Source of the DNA: Martinezella lusitana
GTDB taxonomy: Bacteria; Pseudomonadota; Alphaproteobacteria; Rhizobiales; Rhizobiaceae
Assembly (NCBI RefSeq): GCF_016901135.1
Contig: NZ_JAFEVL010000003.1
Coordinates: forward strand, 186,001 to 250,000
Length of the DNA stretch: 64,000 bases
Reading direction: 5' to 3'
Made by a program: the position numbers and the translations under genes. A model generated the notes under the pieces. That model saw nothing but the letters and a program-made list of their open reading frames with translations. It was not told where the DNA came from and ran no database searches. Shown here piece by piece: positions 8,921-17,634 of this stretch (its first letter is position 1; each line of letters starts with the position of its first letter).

Positions 8921-10078
8921 ATGTCCCACACCCCCGATAGCGCGCGCATGAAGCGTGAACTCGCCGAGCTGATCGCCATCAAAACGGAAAATCCGCCCGG
9001 CCGGGAGGCTGATGCCGCGGTTTATGTCCGCGACCTGCTCCTGCCCGCAGGTTTTGCGGTCGATGTCACCGAGTACAAACCGGGACGCTTCAATATCGAG
9101 GCGCGGCTGGACAACGGGCCAGGCCCGGTCTTCGCCTTCAATACCCACATGGATACCGTGCCTGCTGGAGACGGATGGTCATCCGATCCATTCACGCTGC
9201 GTGAGGCCGACGGCAAGCTCTACGGTCGTGGCGCTTGCGACTGCAAGGGGCCGCTGATGGCGATGGTCGAAGCCATGCGCATGTTGGCATCCAACCGCAG
9301 CACATGGTCCGGTACATTGCTCGGCGTATTCGTCGGTGACGAGGAGATTGCCAGCGAAGGCGCCAAATTCTATGCGGCCGGCAAGCCGAAAATCGACTTT
9401 GCCGTGGTCGGCGAGCCGACATCGAATACGACCTTTGCGGCGCATAAGGGAAGTCTCCGGCCTGTTGTCCGTGTTCACGGGCAGGCAGCACACTCCGGAA
9501 CACCGCATCTTGGCGAAAACGCCATCTATCGCGCCGGACAACTCCTTTCGCTCATCGAGGCCCATCACAACGAGGTGGTGCGCCGCCGGACGCATCCGCT
9601 GGTCGGTGAAGCCAGCCTGACGGTGACGCGTATCTCCGGCGGCCATGCGGACAATGTCGTGCCCTATGCCTGCGATCTGCTGCTGGACCGCAGGATGGTG
9701 CCCGGAGAGGACGAGGCGGTAGTGAAACAGGAGTTTGCCGATCTGCTGGCGCTTGCCCAGGCGCGTTTCGGCGTTCGCGCTGAAATCGTCGACTACAAGG
9801 CGACCACGGGCGGCGCGACGGAAACCGCGATCGACAGCGCGATCGTCCAGGCCAGCATGGCCGCCTGCCGGTCTTACGGTGTGGCAAACCCCGGTCCCTT
9901 CGGCTTTCAGGGCGGCTGCGACCTCGTGCATTTCCGCCAGATCGGCGCGCAAGGCACCGTGATCGGGCCGGGTGATTTGTCCGTGGCCCACAAGCCCGAC
10001 GAATTCGTTCCTGCCGACGAGTTCGTGACAGCCAGCCTGATTTATCGGGATGTCGCTCAATCAATGCTGCGGGCCTGA
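8921..10078 (+). CDS. M20-family metallohydrolase (ArgE/DapE-like deacylase)
   Basis: A 385-residue zinc hydrolase of the M20 family. Visible ligands and catalytic residues are in THMDTVPAGDGW (first metal His and Asp), GACDCKGP (bridging Asp), GDEEIASEGA (general-base Glu pair), VGEPTS (Glu/Asp ligand region) and a late SVAHKPDEFV (His ligand). A dimerisation lid domain lies between about 180 and 290. Relatives remove an acyl group from N-acyl amino acids or cut dipeptides. In this operon it would deacylate or hydrolyse the imported compound or the product of the M24 enzyme at 11176 (inference). Confidence 0.92.
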   Translation: MSHTPDSARMKRELAELIAIKTENPPGREADAAVYVRDLLLPAGFAVDVTEYKPGRFNIEARLDNGPGPVFAFNTHMDTVPAGDGWSSDPFTLREADGKLYGRGACDCKGPLMAMVEAMRMLASNRSTWSGTLLGVFVGDEEIASEGAKFYAAGKPKIDFAVVGEPTSNTTFAAHKGSLRPVVRVHGQAAHSGTPHLGENAIYRAGQLLSLIEAHHNEVVRRRTHPLVGEASLTVTRISGGHADNVVPYACDLLLDRRMVPGEDEAVVKQEFADLLALAQARFGVRAEIVDYKATTGGATETAIDSAIVQASMAACRSYGVANPGPFGFQGGCDLVHFRQIGAQGTVIGPGDLSVAHKPDEFVPADEFVTASLIYRDVAQSMLRA

Positions 10079-10081
10079 TCG

Positions 10082-11176
10082 ATGCAAGCGTCCCTGCACC
10101 GCGCAATGCTGAGCTACGGGGGTGGCCTGATGCTGCATACGGCATCATCCGGTCCGATCACCGGCCTCGATGTACTTTATCTGCGCCTGCGCGAAGGCGA
10201 TGTGGTGGCGACCGGCGAGGTCCGCATCAATATCGCCTATCTGAACGGCCTTCAGGCGGATGTGGTTCTGGCGGAGGCGCTATTTCTTTTCGACCGGATC
10301 GACTGGTCGCGGGATGCGGCCGATCTGCTTGGCGACGAAGCGATCTGGGCAGAGGCGAGCGCCCCAGTGCGGATGCTGCTGGACATAGCGCTTCACGATC
10401 TTCTGGCGCGGCGGCAGGACGTGCCTCTCGCGCAATGGCTCGGCGCGGCCACCGCGCTTCCCATTTCACATTCCACGAACCAGACACTGTTCATTTCCAC
10501 GCCGGAGCAATTCCTCGCGCAGGCGGAAAATTACGCGAGGCGCGGTTTTTGCGACCTGAAGGTCCGGATCGGAGCCGGCGCTTTCGAGGATGATCTGTGG
10601 CGGCTTTCGCAGCTGCGCAGTCGTTTCGGTCAGACCGTCAAGCTCGCGGTCGATGCCAATGGCGCCTGGGGCCGCGATGATGCGGAAGCAAAGCTCGCGC
10701 AACTGGTACAATTCGATCTCGCTTATGTCGAGCAGCCCATTCCCGCTGGAAATTTCCAGCTTATGCTCGAACTCGCGCGGAAAAGCCCAGTGCCGCTGAT
10801 GCTGGATGAAAGCGTCTCCAGTTTGAGAGATGTGGAGGCTATCGTCGAGGCCTCCGGTCGCTTATGGGCGCATCTCAAGCTGGTCAAGCTCGGCGGCATC
10901 GCTCCGACGCTGAAGGCAGCAGCGGCCCTCCGCAGAGGTAATATCCCCTTCATGCTCGGGCAGATGAATGAAGGGGCCGTGGCAACGGCCGCGGCCCTGC
11001 ATCTGGCCTGCGCGACCGGCCCGACATTCGCCGAGTTATATGGCGCCGATGGACTGGCTGACGATCCGGCGTCCGGCCTGGTCTATGAGCAGGGCCGACT
11101 GACCGGCCCTCAGGCTCCCGGCCTCGGGCTGACAGTTGATCTATCGAAGACAAGTCTCTTGAAGGAGTTCGCTTGA
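10082..11176 (+). CDS. Enolase-superfamily enzyme of the muconate-lactonizing/dipeptide-epimerase branch
   Basis: A 364-residue enolase-superfamily protein. The barrel shows the catalytic-strand motif DLKVRIG (a KxR where MLE relatives usually have KxK), metal ligands in VDANGAW, VEQP and LDES, and the opposite-face lysine in HLKLVKLGG. Members abstract an alpha-proton next to a carboxylate: cycloisomerases, dipeptide epimerases, N-succinylamino-acid racemases or dehydratases. Beside a deacylase and a D-amino acid aminotransferase, epimerisation of an acylated amino acid is the most likely reaction, but this is inference. Start 10082 lies 4 bases after the preceding stop; ATG 10106 or 10130 are alternatives. 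Confidence 0.85.
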   Translation: MQASLHRAMLSYGGGLMLHTASSGPITGLDVLYLRLREGDVVATGEVRINIAYLNGLQADVVLAEALFLFDRIDWSRDAADLLGDEAIWAEASAPVRMLLDIALHDLLARRQDVPLAQWLGAATALPISHSTNQTLFISTPEQFLAQAENYARRGFCDLKVRIGAGAFEDDLWRLSQLRSRFGQTVKLAVDANGAWGRDDAEAKLAQLVQFDLAYVEQPIPAGNFQLMLELARKSPVPLMLDESVSSLRDVEAIVEASGRLWAHLKLVKLGGIAPTLKAAAALRRGNIPFMLGQMNEGAVATAAALHLACATGPTFAELYGADGLADDPASGLVYEQGRLTGPQAPGLGLTVDLSKTSLLKEFA

Positions 11177-12342
11177 TGACGGCAAGCACTGTAGTACAGG
11201 GGCAGGAATCGGCCTTCCCGAAAGAGGAATACGAGATCCGGGTCGCGCGCGCGCGTCAAAACCTCGTCGAGGCGGGCATCGATGCGCTCGTGGTTACCGG
11301 TCCGGAAAACATCTTCTATCTGACTGGTCAGCAAACGCCGGGCTACTACACGTTCCAGGCGCTGCTTCTTCCGGCCGAAGGTGATCCGGTCTTCGTGATC
11401 CGGCAGCTCGAATATTTCAACTTCATCGCCAATACCTTCATCGCCGATGCCGAGGTCTATCAGGACGGCGACGAGCCCGTTTCCTTCCTGATGGCACTTA
11501 TCGAGAAGCGCGGCCTTGCAGGAAAGCGCGTGGCGATCGACAAGAGAGGCTGGTTCCTGCCGATATTTGTCTACGAATCCCTTCTTGAGCGGTTGGGCGT
11601 CGTTCATGACGGTGCCGGCGTCATTGAGAAGTTGCGTGCCGTCAAATCTCCCCTGGAAATCGAGAAGCTCGAGCGCGCAGCTTCCTATGTCGATGCGGGC
11701 ATGCGGGCCGGACTTGCGGCCGTCAAGGTCGGTGCCACCGATAACGACCTGGTCGCCGCGATGATGCAGGCGGCGATAGCAGCCGGATCGGAATATATGG
11801 GGATGGAGCCGCTTGTTTCCGTCGGCGCGCGCACGGGCGTGCCTCATGGAACCTGGCGGCGCGGCAGGATCGAGGATGGCGATCCGGCCTTTCTCGAAAT
11901 GGCGGCCTGCCATGACCGCTATCATGCCGCCTTGATGCGATCAGCCTGGATCGGACGTGCTCCCCGGGAAGCAACTGACATGATGAAGGTTTGCCAGGAG
12001 GCGCTTCAGGTCTCTCTCGATACCATTCGTCCAGGCGTGCCGTGCGAGGTTCCGCATATGGCCTGCCAGCGGATCATCGACGCGGCCGGCTATACCGATA
12101 ATTTCCGCAAGCGCCTCGGCTACAGTGTCGGGATTTCTTTCGCGCCGGATTGGGGCGAGGGAGCCATTCTCAGCCTGAATGCCGGGGTCAAGACGGAGCT
12201 GCGTCCGGGCATGACCTTCCATTTGCCGCCGGCACTGCGCATTTACGGCCGTTTCACCGTCGGCGTCAGCGAAACGATCGTCGTGACGGATACGGGATAT
12301 CGCGCGCTTGGAACCGTCAAGCGCGATCTTCTCGAAGTTTGA
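11176..12342 (+). CDS. M24-family (creatinase/ectoine-hydrolase-like) hydrolase
   Basis: A 388-residue pita-bread-fold protein. The N-terminal creatinase domain (VVTGPENIFYLTGQQTPGYY) precedes the C-terminal domain at about 160-388. The usual metal-binding aspartates of M24 aminopeptidases are absent: where peptidases have VDxG...SDxTRT this protein has FLEMAACHDRYHAALMRSAW. That pattern is typical of ectoine hydrolase DoeA/EutD and of metal-free creatinase, so ring or amidine hydrolysis is more likely than peptide cleavage. ATG 11176 overlaps the preceding TGA by one base and has AAGGAG 8 bases upstream. No other ectoine genes (eutABC, ehu) are present, so the substrate may be another cyclic compound. 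Confidence 0.85.
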   Translation: MTASTVVQGQESAFPKEEYEIRVARARQNLVEAGIDALVVTGPENIFYLTGQQTPGYYTFQALLLPAEGDPVFVIRQLEYFNFIANTFIADAEVYQDGDEPVSFLMALIEKRGLAGKRVAIDKRGWFLPIFVYESLLERLGVVHDGAGVIEKLRAVKSPLEIEKLERAASYVDAGMRAGLAAVKVGATDNDLVAAMMQAAIAAGSEYMGMEPLVSVGARTGVPHGTWRRGRIEDGDPAFLEMAACHDRYHAALMRSAWIGRAPREATDMMKVCQEALQVSLDTIRPGVPCEVPHMACQRIIDAAGYTDNFRKRLGYSVGISFAPDWGEGAILSLNAGVKTELRPGMTFHLPPALRIYGRFTVGVSETIVVTDTGYRALGTVKRDLLEV

Positions 12343-12363
12343 AGTGATGAGAGGGAGCGCGCC

Positions 12364-13590
12364 ATGGGGTTGATCCTCGTCTTTCATGATACGTCCCGCC
12401 CTGCTCTCTACGGCGCGGCTGCCGCCGCGATCACGGCCACGCGCCAATGCGCCTTCATGCACGTCGCTGCCCGCTTCGATACCAAGCTTCACGCCGATGC
12501 CGCGCAGCACGTGATCGCAAGTGGCGGGCTTGGCGCAAGTGGGCTCTGCTGGTTCGAACGACTGTCGGGGAAGCAGGCGCTGCCCGTCGCCACGCTTGAG
12601 ACTGTTCTTGATGCCGCTCGGGTACAGGACGTCGTGGTGCCGATCCATCCGGCATTTCTGGTTGATCAAGACATGCCGACGGCACTCTCGTCTGCTGCGC
12701 TGGCCCTTGGAATAGAGATGAAAGCGATCACCATTCGCGAGGATTCCGATTGCTTTTTCGACGCGGTTACCCAGGAGGCCCTTGCCTGGCGGGATCGTTT
12801 CGGGCGTATCGGGTTGCATGCACCTCGCCCGTGCGGGGGCGACGGCCTGACGATCGGCCTTATCGGCGCGGAAAGCGATCATCGGAACGTCTATCCGGCA
12901 GCACTGGCAAGTCTCGCCGATGCGGCGGACAGCCTTTCCATTCCGATCAACATACGCTTCATCGATCCGGTAAACATCAATCGGATTGAAGATCCGGCCG
13001 TTTTCGAGGGCCTCTCGGGCATTCTGCTCCCCGGGGGCGCCGACATGAAGAATGTTGCCGGCCAGACCGCCGCTGCCGCGTTAAGTCTCGAAACCGGCCT
13101 GCCGACGGTTGGATTGTGCCTGGGCATGCAGACAATGGCGACGGCTGTGGCATGGCGTGCATTCGGTCGCGGCACGGCCAATCTGGCGGAGGCCGACCCG
13201 GATGCTAGGCTCAAGACCTTCGTGCCAATGGCCGGCGCCGGGGATCCAGATGGAATTCTGCTGCCGATCCATAGGACGGGCGACCAGGCGATCGATATCG
13301 TTTCCGGCACCCGGCTTTCGGGCATTATCGGCTCCGAGCGACAGATCCGCTGCAATCACCGCTTCCGCTTGAACCCTGCTCTGCTACCGGATCTTGAAGC
13401 GGCCGGGCTTCGGGTCGCCGCATCCAGCTCATCAGGTGCCGTTGTCGATGCCATCGAGGTACCGGCTCATTCCTTCTTCATCGGCATGCAAGGACATCCC
13501 GAATTGTCGTCGAGAGCCGACCTGCCCCATCCGTTGCTCTTGGCATTTCTGGAAATGGCCGCCAAATGGCGTCCATCACCGATGTCATAG
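12364..13590 (+). CDS. Free-standing CTP-synthase-like class I glutamine amidotransferase with extra N-terminal domain
   Basis: A 408-residue protein in two parts. Residues about 160-400 match the class I GATase domain of CTP synthase: nucleophile Cys252 in GLCLGMQ, ILLPGGAD as oxyanion strand, SERQIRCNHRFRLNP in place of CTP synthase ERHRHRYEVN, and His378/Glu380 in GMQGHPEL. The CTP synthetase (amidoligase) domain is missing. Residues 1-150 (GLILVFHDTSRPALYGAAAA...) form a domain I do not recognise. Such a protein could hydrolyse an amide such as a gamma-glutamyl bond, or feed ammonia to a partner. It sits mid-operon with good GGGAG spacing, so it is part of the pathway. Confidence 0.8.
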   Translation: MGLILVFHDTSRPALYGAAAAAITATRQCAFMHVAARFDTKLHADAAQHVIASGGLGASGLCWFERLSGKQALPVATLETVLDAARVQDVVVPIHPAFLVDQDMPTALSSAALALGIEMKAITIREDSDCFFDAVTQEALAWRDRFGRIGLHAPRPCGGDGLTIGLIGAESDHRNVYPAALASLADAADSLSIPINIRFIDPVNINRIEDPAVFEGLSGILLPGGADMKNVAGQTAAAALSLETGLPTVGLCLGMQTMATAVAWRAFGRGTANLAEADPDARLKTFVPMAGAGDPDGILLPIHRTGDQAIDIVSGTRLSGIIGSERQIRCNHRFRLNPALLPDLEAAGLRVAASSSSGAVVDAIEVPAHSFFIGMQGHPELSSRADLPHPLLLAFLEMAAKWRPSPMS

Positions 13591-13630
13591 CAATGAACAC
13601 CACTCACACTTAAACAGGGAACCAGCCACC

Positions 13631-14044
13631 ATGCGTTCACTTTTCCATCTCGCCTATCATGTAACCGATCTCGACGAAGCCCGTCGCTTCTATGGCGGCG
13701 TGCTCGGTTGCGAGGAGGGCCGCAGCACGGATACGTGGGTCGATTTCGATTTCTTCGGCCATCAGATTTCCCTCCATCTTGGCAAGCCGTTCGAAACGTC
13801 GCGTACCGGCAAAGTCGGCGATCACATGGTGATGATGCCCCATCTCGGGATCGTGCTTGCACTCGACGACTGGTTCACCCTTGCCAAGAGGTTGGAGGAC
13901 GCCGGCACGGCATTCGACATTCCGCCCGTTGTGCGCTTCGAGGGGCTTCCTGGCGAGCAGCGCACAATGTTCTTTTTTGATCCGAGCGGAAACCCTATCG
14001 AAGTCAAGGGTTTCAAAGACTTCGAGAGCGTTTTTGCGCATTGA
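13631..14044 (+). CDS. VOC-superfamily (glyoxalase/dioxygenase-fold) protein
   Basis: A 137-residue vicinal-oxygen-chelate protein: FHLAYHVTDLDEARRFYGGV at the N-terminus carries the first metal His, VDFDFFGHQISLHLG the second, and FFFDPSGNPIEVKGF the terminal Glu of the usual H/H/E metal site. The start at 13631 follows AGGGAACCAGCC and gives the normal VOC length. Its reaction cannot be assigned: VOC proteins isomerise, epimerise or cleave small oxygenated compounds. It is in the catabolic operon, and its stop is one base before an in-frame upstream ATG (14045) of the next gene. Confidence 0.9.
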   Translation: MRSLFHLAYHVTDLDEARRFYGGVLGCEEGRSTDTWVDFDFFGHQISLHLGKPFETSRTGKVGDHMVMMPHLGIVLALDDWFTLAKRLEDAGTAFDIPPVVRFEGLPGEQRTMFFFDPSGNPIEVKGFKDFESVFAH

Positions 14045-14065
14045 ATGAGAAAAGGAACCAGTCGA

Positions 14066-15001
14066 ATGATTGCGCTGGTAACGCGTATACCCGATGAGGC
14101 GGAGCAACTATGGCTCGAGGCCCTCTCGCTAAGGATGCCGGAGGAGAAGATCGTCTCGTTCCGGCACTTGGAAGAAGGCGGCCGGGCGGCGGTCGATATT
14201 GCCATCGTCGCCAACCCGGATCCGATGGACCTTGCCTGCTTGCCCGGCTTGAAGTGGATTCACAGCCTTTGGGCGGGCGTCGAACGTCTGGTCAGCGAAA
14301 TTGGCAATGGCACATTGCCGGTCGTGCGTCTGGTCGACCCGCAATTGAGCCGCACCATGGCCGAAGCCGTTCTCGCCTGGACCTATTACCTGTTCCGCGA
14401 CATGCCGGCCTACGCCCGCTTTCAGCGGGAACGCAGCTGGCAGCAATTGCCCTACCGACGTCCGGAACAGGTTACCGTCGGTCTGCTCGGATTGGGCGCG
14501 CTCGGTGAAGCGGCAGCGCATCGTCTGACCCATGCCGGTTTCAAGGTGATTGGATGGAGCCGCTCGGCAAAGAACATCGAAGGGATCGAAACCCATTCCG
14601 GCGACGATGGTCTAAACGCAGTCCTGCGCGGATCCGATATCCTCGTATGTCTTCTGCCGCTGACATCGGAAACGCGGGGGCTATTGAACGCAGACCGACT
14701 TACCCTCCTGCCCGCAAATGCCTCGCTGATCAATTTTGCCCGTGGCCCGATCGTGGTGAGCGAGGATCTGTTACAGGCGCTCGATGCCGGCCGCTTGAAC
14801 CATGCGGTGCTGGATGTTTTCGATGTCGAGCCGCTGCCCGAGGATGCGCCCTTTTGGACCCATCCTCGGATTACCGTGCTGCCGCACATCTCAGCCCCGA
14901 CGGACCGCGAGACGGCGGCGGCGATTGTGGCTGATAATATCCGAACCTTTCGTCGCACAGCCACGCTTCCATCCACTGTCGATTTCGCCCGCGGATATTG
15001 A
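14066..15001 (+). CDS. D-2-hydroxyacid dehydrogenase (glyoxylate/hydroxypyruvate reductase A-like)
   Basis: A 311-residue NAD(P)H-dependent dehydrogenase. The cofactor motif is GLLGLGALGEAAAHR, and the catalytic Arg, Glu and His are in INFARGP, VFDVEPLPEDAPFW and LPHIS. Overall spacing resembles GhrA. ATG 14066 has AAAAGGAAC upstream; an in-frame ATG at 14045 has no good ribosome-binding site. In this operon it would reduce a 2-keto acid made by the aminotransferase at 15061 to a D-2-hydroxy acid, or oxidise in the reverse direction (inference). Confidence 0.92.
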   Translation: MIALVTRIPDEAEQLWLEALSLRMPEEKIVSFRHLEEGGRAAVDIAIVANPDPMDLACLPGLKWIHSLWAGVERLVSEIGNGTLPVVRLVDPQLSRTMAEAVLAWTYYLFRDMPAYARFQRERSWQQLPYRRPEQVTVGLLGLGALGEAAAHRLTHAGFKVIGWSRSAKNIEGIETHSGDDGLNAVLRGSDILVCLLPLTSETRGLLNADRLTLLPANASLINFARGPIVVSEDLLQALDAGRLNHAVLDVFDVEPLPEDAPFWTHPRITVLPHISAPTDRETAAAIVADNIRTFRRTATLPSTVDFARGY

Positions 15002-15060
15002 AGGCAGCGTGTCTCCAACGCGCCTCTCTTCAATGCAAACAAACCTTTCTTGGGAATTGA

Positions 15061-15933
15061 ATGAACATGACGTCACTTGAACGCACTGTCTATGTCAACG
15101 GCCACTACTGCCCGGAATCGCAAGCCAAAGTCTCGATTTTCGACCGCGGTTATCTTTTCGCGGATGCCATCTATGAAGTCACCTGCGTGCTCGGCGGCAA
15201 GCTCGTCGATTTCGACGGTCACATGGCGCGGCTGCAGCGCTCCTTGCACGAACTCGACATGGTAATGCCGATGTCCATCGACGAGCTCCGGGCCATCCAT
15301 CGCAGATTGGTGGCAGCCAATCATGTCGATGAAGGTCTGATCTACATGCAGATTTCCCGAGGCTCGGCCGATCGGGACTTCAATTTTCCGCCCAAGGACA
15401 CGCCACCGGTGGTCGTCATGTTCACCCAATCTCGGCCGGTTATCGAGAGCCCTCTCGCCAAACGCGGTCTCAAGATCATATCGCTGCCGGACATTCGCTG
15501 GGGCCGCCGCGACATCAAGACCGTCCAGCTTCTCTACCCGTCGATGGCGAAGAACGCCGCCTACCAGGCCGGCGCCGACGATGCCTGGCTCGTGCAGGAT
15601 GGTTACGTCACCGAAGCATCTTCCGCCAATGCCTATATCGTCACGTCGGACGGCAAGATCGTCACGCGCAAGCTTTCATTCGATATCCTGCATGGCATTA
15701 CCCGAGCCTCCGTTCTCCGACTTGCCGCGGAATCCGGATACACGTTGGAGGAAAGATCCTTCACCATCCAGGAAGCATTGAACGCAAAGGAGGCCTTCAT
15801 CACCTCTGCCACATCTTTCGTTACCGCTGTCCTCGAGATCGACGGAACCACCATCGGCGAAGGCACTATCGGCCCCGTCAGCAAACGGCTGCGAGAAATC
15901 TATATCGAAAGAGCAATAGCGGCGGCGAATTGA
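15061..15933 (+). CDS. D-amino acid aminotransferase-like PLP enzyme (class IV)
   Basis: A 290-residue fold-type IV aminotransferase. VYVNGHYCPESQAKVSIFDRGYLFADAIYE is split here by the conserved DRG; the PLP lysine is in RRDIKTVQLL as in bacterial D-alanine aminotransferase (DIKS); the cofactor-phosphate loop is EASSANAYIV; and GITRASVLRLA follows. It converts a D-amino acid to a 2-keto acid with 2-oxoglutarate as acceptor. It is the last gene of the catabolic operon. A second ATG at 15067 is possible. Confidence 0.9.
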   Translation: MNMTSLERTVYVNGHYCPESQAKVSIFDRGYLFADAIYEVTCVLGGKLVDFDGHMARLQRSLHELDMVMPMSIDELRAIHRRLVAANHVDEGLIYMQISRGSADRDFNFPPKDTPPVVVMFTQSRPVIESPLAKRGLKIISLPDIRWGRRDIKTVQLLYPSMAKNAAYQAGADDAWLVQDGYVTEASSANAYIVTSDGKIVTRKLSFDILHGITRASVLRLAAESGYTLEERSFTIQEALNAKEAFITSATSFVTAVLEIDGTTIGEGTIGPVSKRLREIYIERAIAAAN

Positions 15934-16021
15934 TGTGATCGGGATGGTGGATCGAGCCAGGAGCATTCGCAAACTGGCACCGCCGGAATTTGCAACAGAA
16001 CTCCTTGGGGTTGTCCTTAAA

Positions 16022-16066
16022 GCTCGACTGTTATACCCTTTTGGAGAAAAGGTATAACAGTCGAGC
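16022..16066. promoter_or_regulatory. 16-bp perfect inverted repeat upstream of nucleotidyltransferase gene
   Basis: GCTCGACTGTTATACC (16022-16037) is repeated as its exact reverse complement GGTATAACAGTCGAGC (16051-16066), with a 13-base centre CTTTTGGAGAAAA. The pairing could extend through TTTT/AAAA with one bulge. The right arm ends 7 bases before ATG 16073, and the only good GGAG is buried in the centre. It could be an operator, a hairpin that blocks translation initiation, or a boundary sequence. There is no T-run, so it is not an ordinary terminator. Confidence 0.7.
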
Positions 16067-16072
16067 GTCGCC

Positions 16073-17167
16073 ATGCAAGTGAAGAAGATAGACCTGATGT
16101 ACCAGACGATGCTTGCCGAGCTGGGGCAGCGTTCGCTCGATGCGGCATGGTCCATGGACTTCCCCCCCCACGGCCGCTTCACCCCTGTTACGGTAAAGCA
16201 GAGACGATATTGGTATTTCGACATTCCAGACGGCAGCGGAGGTAGGACACGTCGCTATGTAGGGTCAGCAGACGATCCAGAGATCGCGGCTCGCGTCGAG
16301 GCCTTCAAAGCTGAGAAGGATGATTTCCGCGCCAGGCGTCGGATGGTCTCCACCCTCACCCGCGAAGGAGGAATGGTTGCGCCTGATCGGATGTCTGGCG
16401 ATATCATCGAGGCTCTGGCGGCAGGAGGTCTGTTCCGATTGCGTGCAGTCTTGATAGGGACCGTCGCATACCAGACCTACGCCGGGATCCTCGCCGTTCG
16501 CCTCCCCGGCTCCACTCTCATGACTGGCGACACCGATGTGGCACAGGATCACGCTATCAGCCACGAAGTCGAAGATTCTCTGCCCCCTATTCTGGACCTG
16601 CTCCATCAGGTCGATCAATCCTTCCGACCGATCCCGCATCGATCGGGAGCCGCAGCTTCCTCGAGCTTCGCGAACAGGCAAGGATATAAGATCGAGTTCC
16701 TGACCTCGAACCGAGGACCGGATGAATACCTGGATCATCCGACCAAGATGCCGGCACTCGGTGGGGCGAGCGCGGATCCGCTGCGATTCCTCGACTTCCT
16801 CATTCGTGATCCGGTCAGGACTGTGATGCTGCACAAGAGCGGCATCCCCGTGACTGTCCCTGATCCGTCGCGATACGCGGTTCACAAGCTGATCGTGGCC
16901 TCACGCCGTTACACCGACGGCATCAACGCTTTGAAGAGGGACAAGGACATCAGGCAAGCCGGGACACTATTTGCAGCCCTCGCCGAAACCAGACGTTCCT
17001 CGGAACTCGCTCTCGCTTATATCGAAGCATGGGAGCGGGGACCTGGATGGCAGCAGGCGATCAAGGCAGGAGCGGCAATGCTGGACGCGCTGGGCAAGCG
17101 CTCGCTAATCGAAGCGCTCTCGACGGGGTTCCGGGAAGTAGGGGAAGAGAAGCCCCTTCCGGTCTGA
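16073..17167 (+). CDS. GSU2403-like nucleotidyltransferase-fold protein
   Basis: A 364-residue protein with an N-terminal region rich in aromatic and basic residues (KQRRYWYFDIPDGSGGRTRRYVG), a central nucleotidyltransferase-fold segment (LIGTVAYQTYAGILAVRLPG ... MTGDTDVAQD) where a GDTDVAQ-type acidic pair could bind metal, and a helical C-terminus. This arrangement resembles the GSU2403-type family, related to AbiEii/MNT nucleotidyltransferases. No antitoxin-like partner is adjacent. It stands alone behind a perfect inverted repeat and after the catabolic operon, and looks like a cargo gene. Substrate and role are unknown. Confidence 0.65.
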   Translation: MQVKKIDLMYQTMLAELGQRSLDAAWSMDFPPHGRFTPVTVKQRRYWYFDIPDGSGGRTRRYVGSADDPEIAARVEAFKAEKDDFRARRRMVSTLTREGGMVAPDRMSGDIIEALAAGGLFRLRAVLIGTVAYQTYAGILAVRLPGSTLMTGDTDVAQDHAISHEVEDSLPPILDLLHQVDQSFRPIPHRSGAAASSSFANRQGYKIEFLTSNRGPDEYLDHPTKMPALGGASADPLRFLDFLIRDPVRTVMLHKSGIPVTVPDPSRYAVHKLIVASRRYTDGINALKRDKDIRQAGTLFAALAETRRSSELALAYIEAWERGPGWQQAIKAGAAMLDALGKRSLIEALSTGFREVGEEKPLPV

Positions 17168-17551
17168 AATCGATCGAGACAATCATGGGAGGCAAGCCCA
17201 TCAGAAAGCCCCTCCCGGCCCTGTTGCAAAGAACGAGAGCGGGTGCGGTTAAGTGTACCTGCGCTGCCGCTTTCGCATCTTCTGAACCATCTCCGTCCCG
17301 CAGGCGGGCATCGTAAAATTAGCGCGCTGAAGGCAATCTCGACGGATGTGACTTTGCCCCAGGCGGCTTGAAGGGGCTCGAACTGCCGACCCATTTGCAG
17401 AAAGTTCCATGCTTGCAAAGGATTGGAACTACAGACGGCAAATTGGCTTGGAACGTTTGCCCGGCATATCCGATCTATTCCAGTCGTTAGGTGCCTTCCC
17501 AGCGGGGCTAACCTTGAATGCTTTCTGACAAGGAAACATAGCCCAAAACGA
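17168..17551. other. Gene-free stretch after nucleotidyltransferase gene
   Basis: About 380 bases with no convincing reading frame. A segment around 17365-17390 (GGGGCTCGAACTGCCGACCC) resembles the T-arm of a tRNA on the minus strand, but no acceptor stem or anticodon arm could be paired, so it is at most a tRNA-derived or attachment-site remnant. Confidence 0.5.
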
Positions 17552-17587
17552 AAAAGCCTGCCGCGGGAGGAGGTGCGGCAGGCTTTT
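17552..17587 (-). ncRNA. Anti-Shine-Dalgarno hairpin 4 (CCTCCTCCC loop), terminator-like
   Basis: AAAAGCCTGCCGC (17552-17564) pairs with GCGGCAGGCTTTT (17575-17587). Read on the minus strand, the loop is ACCTCCTCCC and the stem ends in a run of T, so this hairpin can also be the terminator of the array. It is the distal member of four such hairpins behind the DUF1127 gene, as in the CcsR/cuckoo RNAs of Rhodobacter and the alpha-r14 RNAs of rhizobia. Confidence 0.75.
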
Positions 17588-17598
17588 CGAAAAGAACC

Positions 17599-17631
17599 GA
17601 ACAGCGACTGGGAGGAGGAGTGCCGCTGTTC
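17599..17631 (-). ncRNA. Anti-Shine-Dalgarno hairpin 3 (CCTCCTCCC loop)
   Basis: GAACAGCG (17599-17606) pairs perfectly with CGCTGTTC (17624-17631); the minus-strand loop contains CTCCTCCTCCCAGT. The exposed CCUCCUCCC sequence is complementary to Shine-Dalgarno sites, the defining feature of the CcsR/cuckoo RNA family. Confidence 0.75.
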
Positions 17632-17634
17632 CTA

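Noticed and set aside
17340..17400. tRNA-like T-arm (GGGGCTCGAACTGCCGACCC, read on the minus strand)
   Set aside because: No acceptor, D or anticodon arm could be paired around it, so it is not called as a tRNA.
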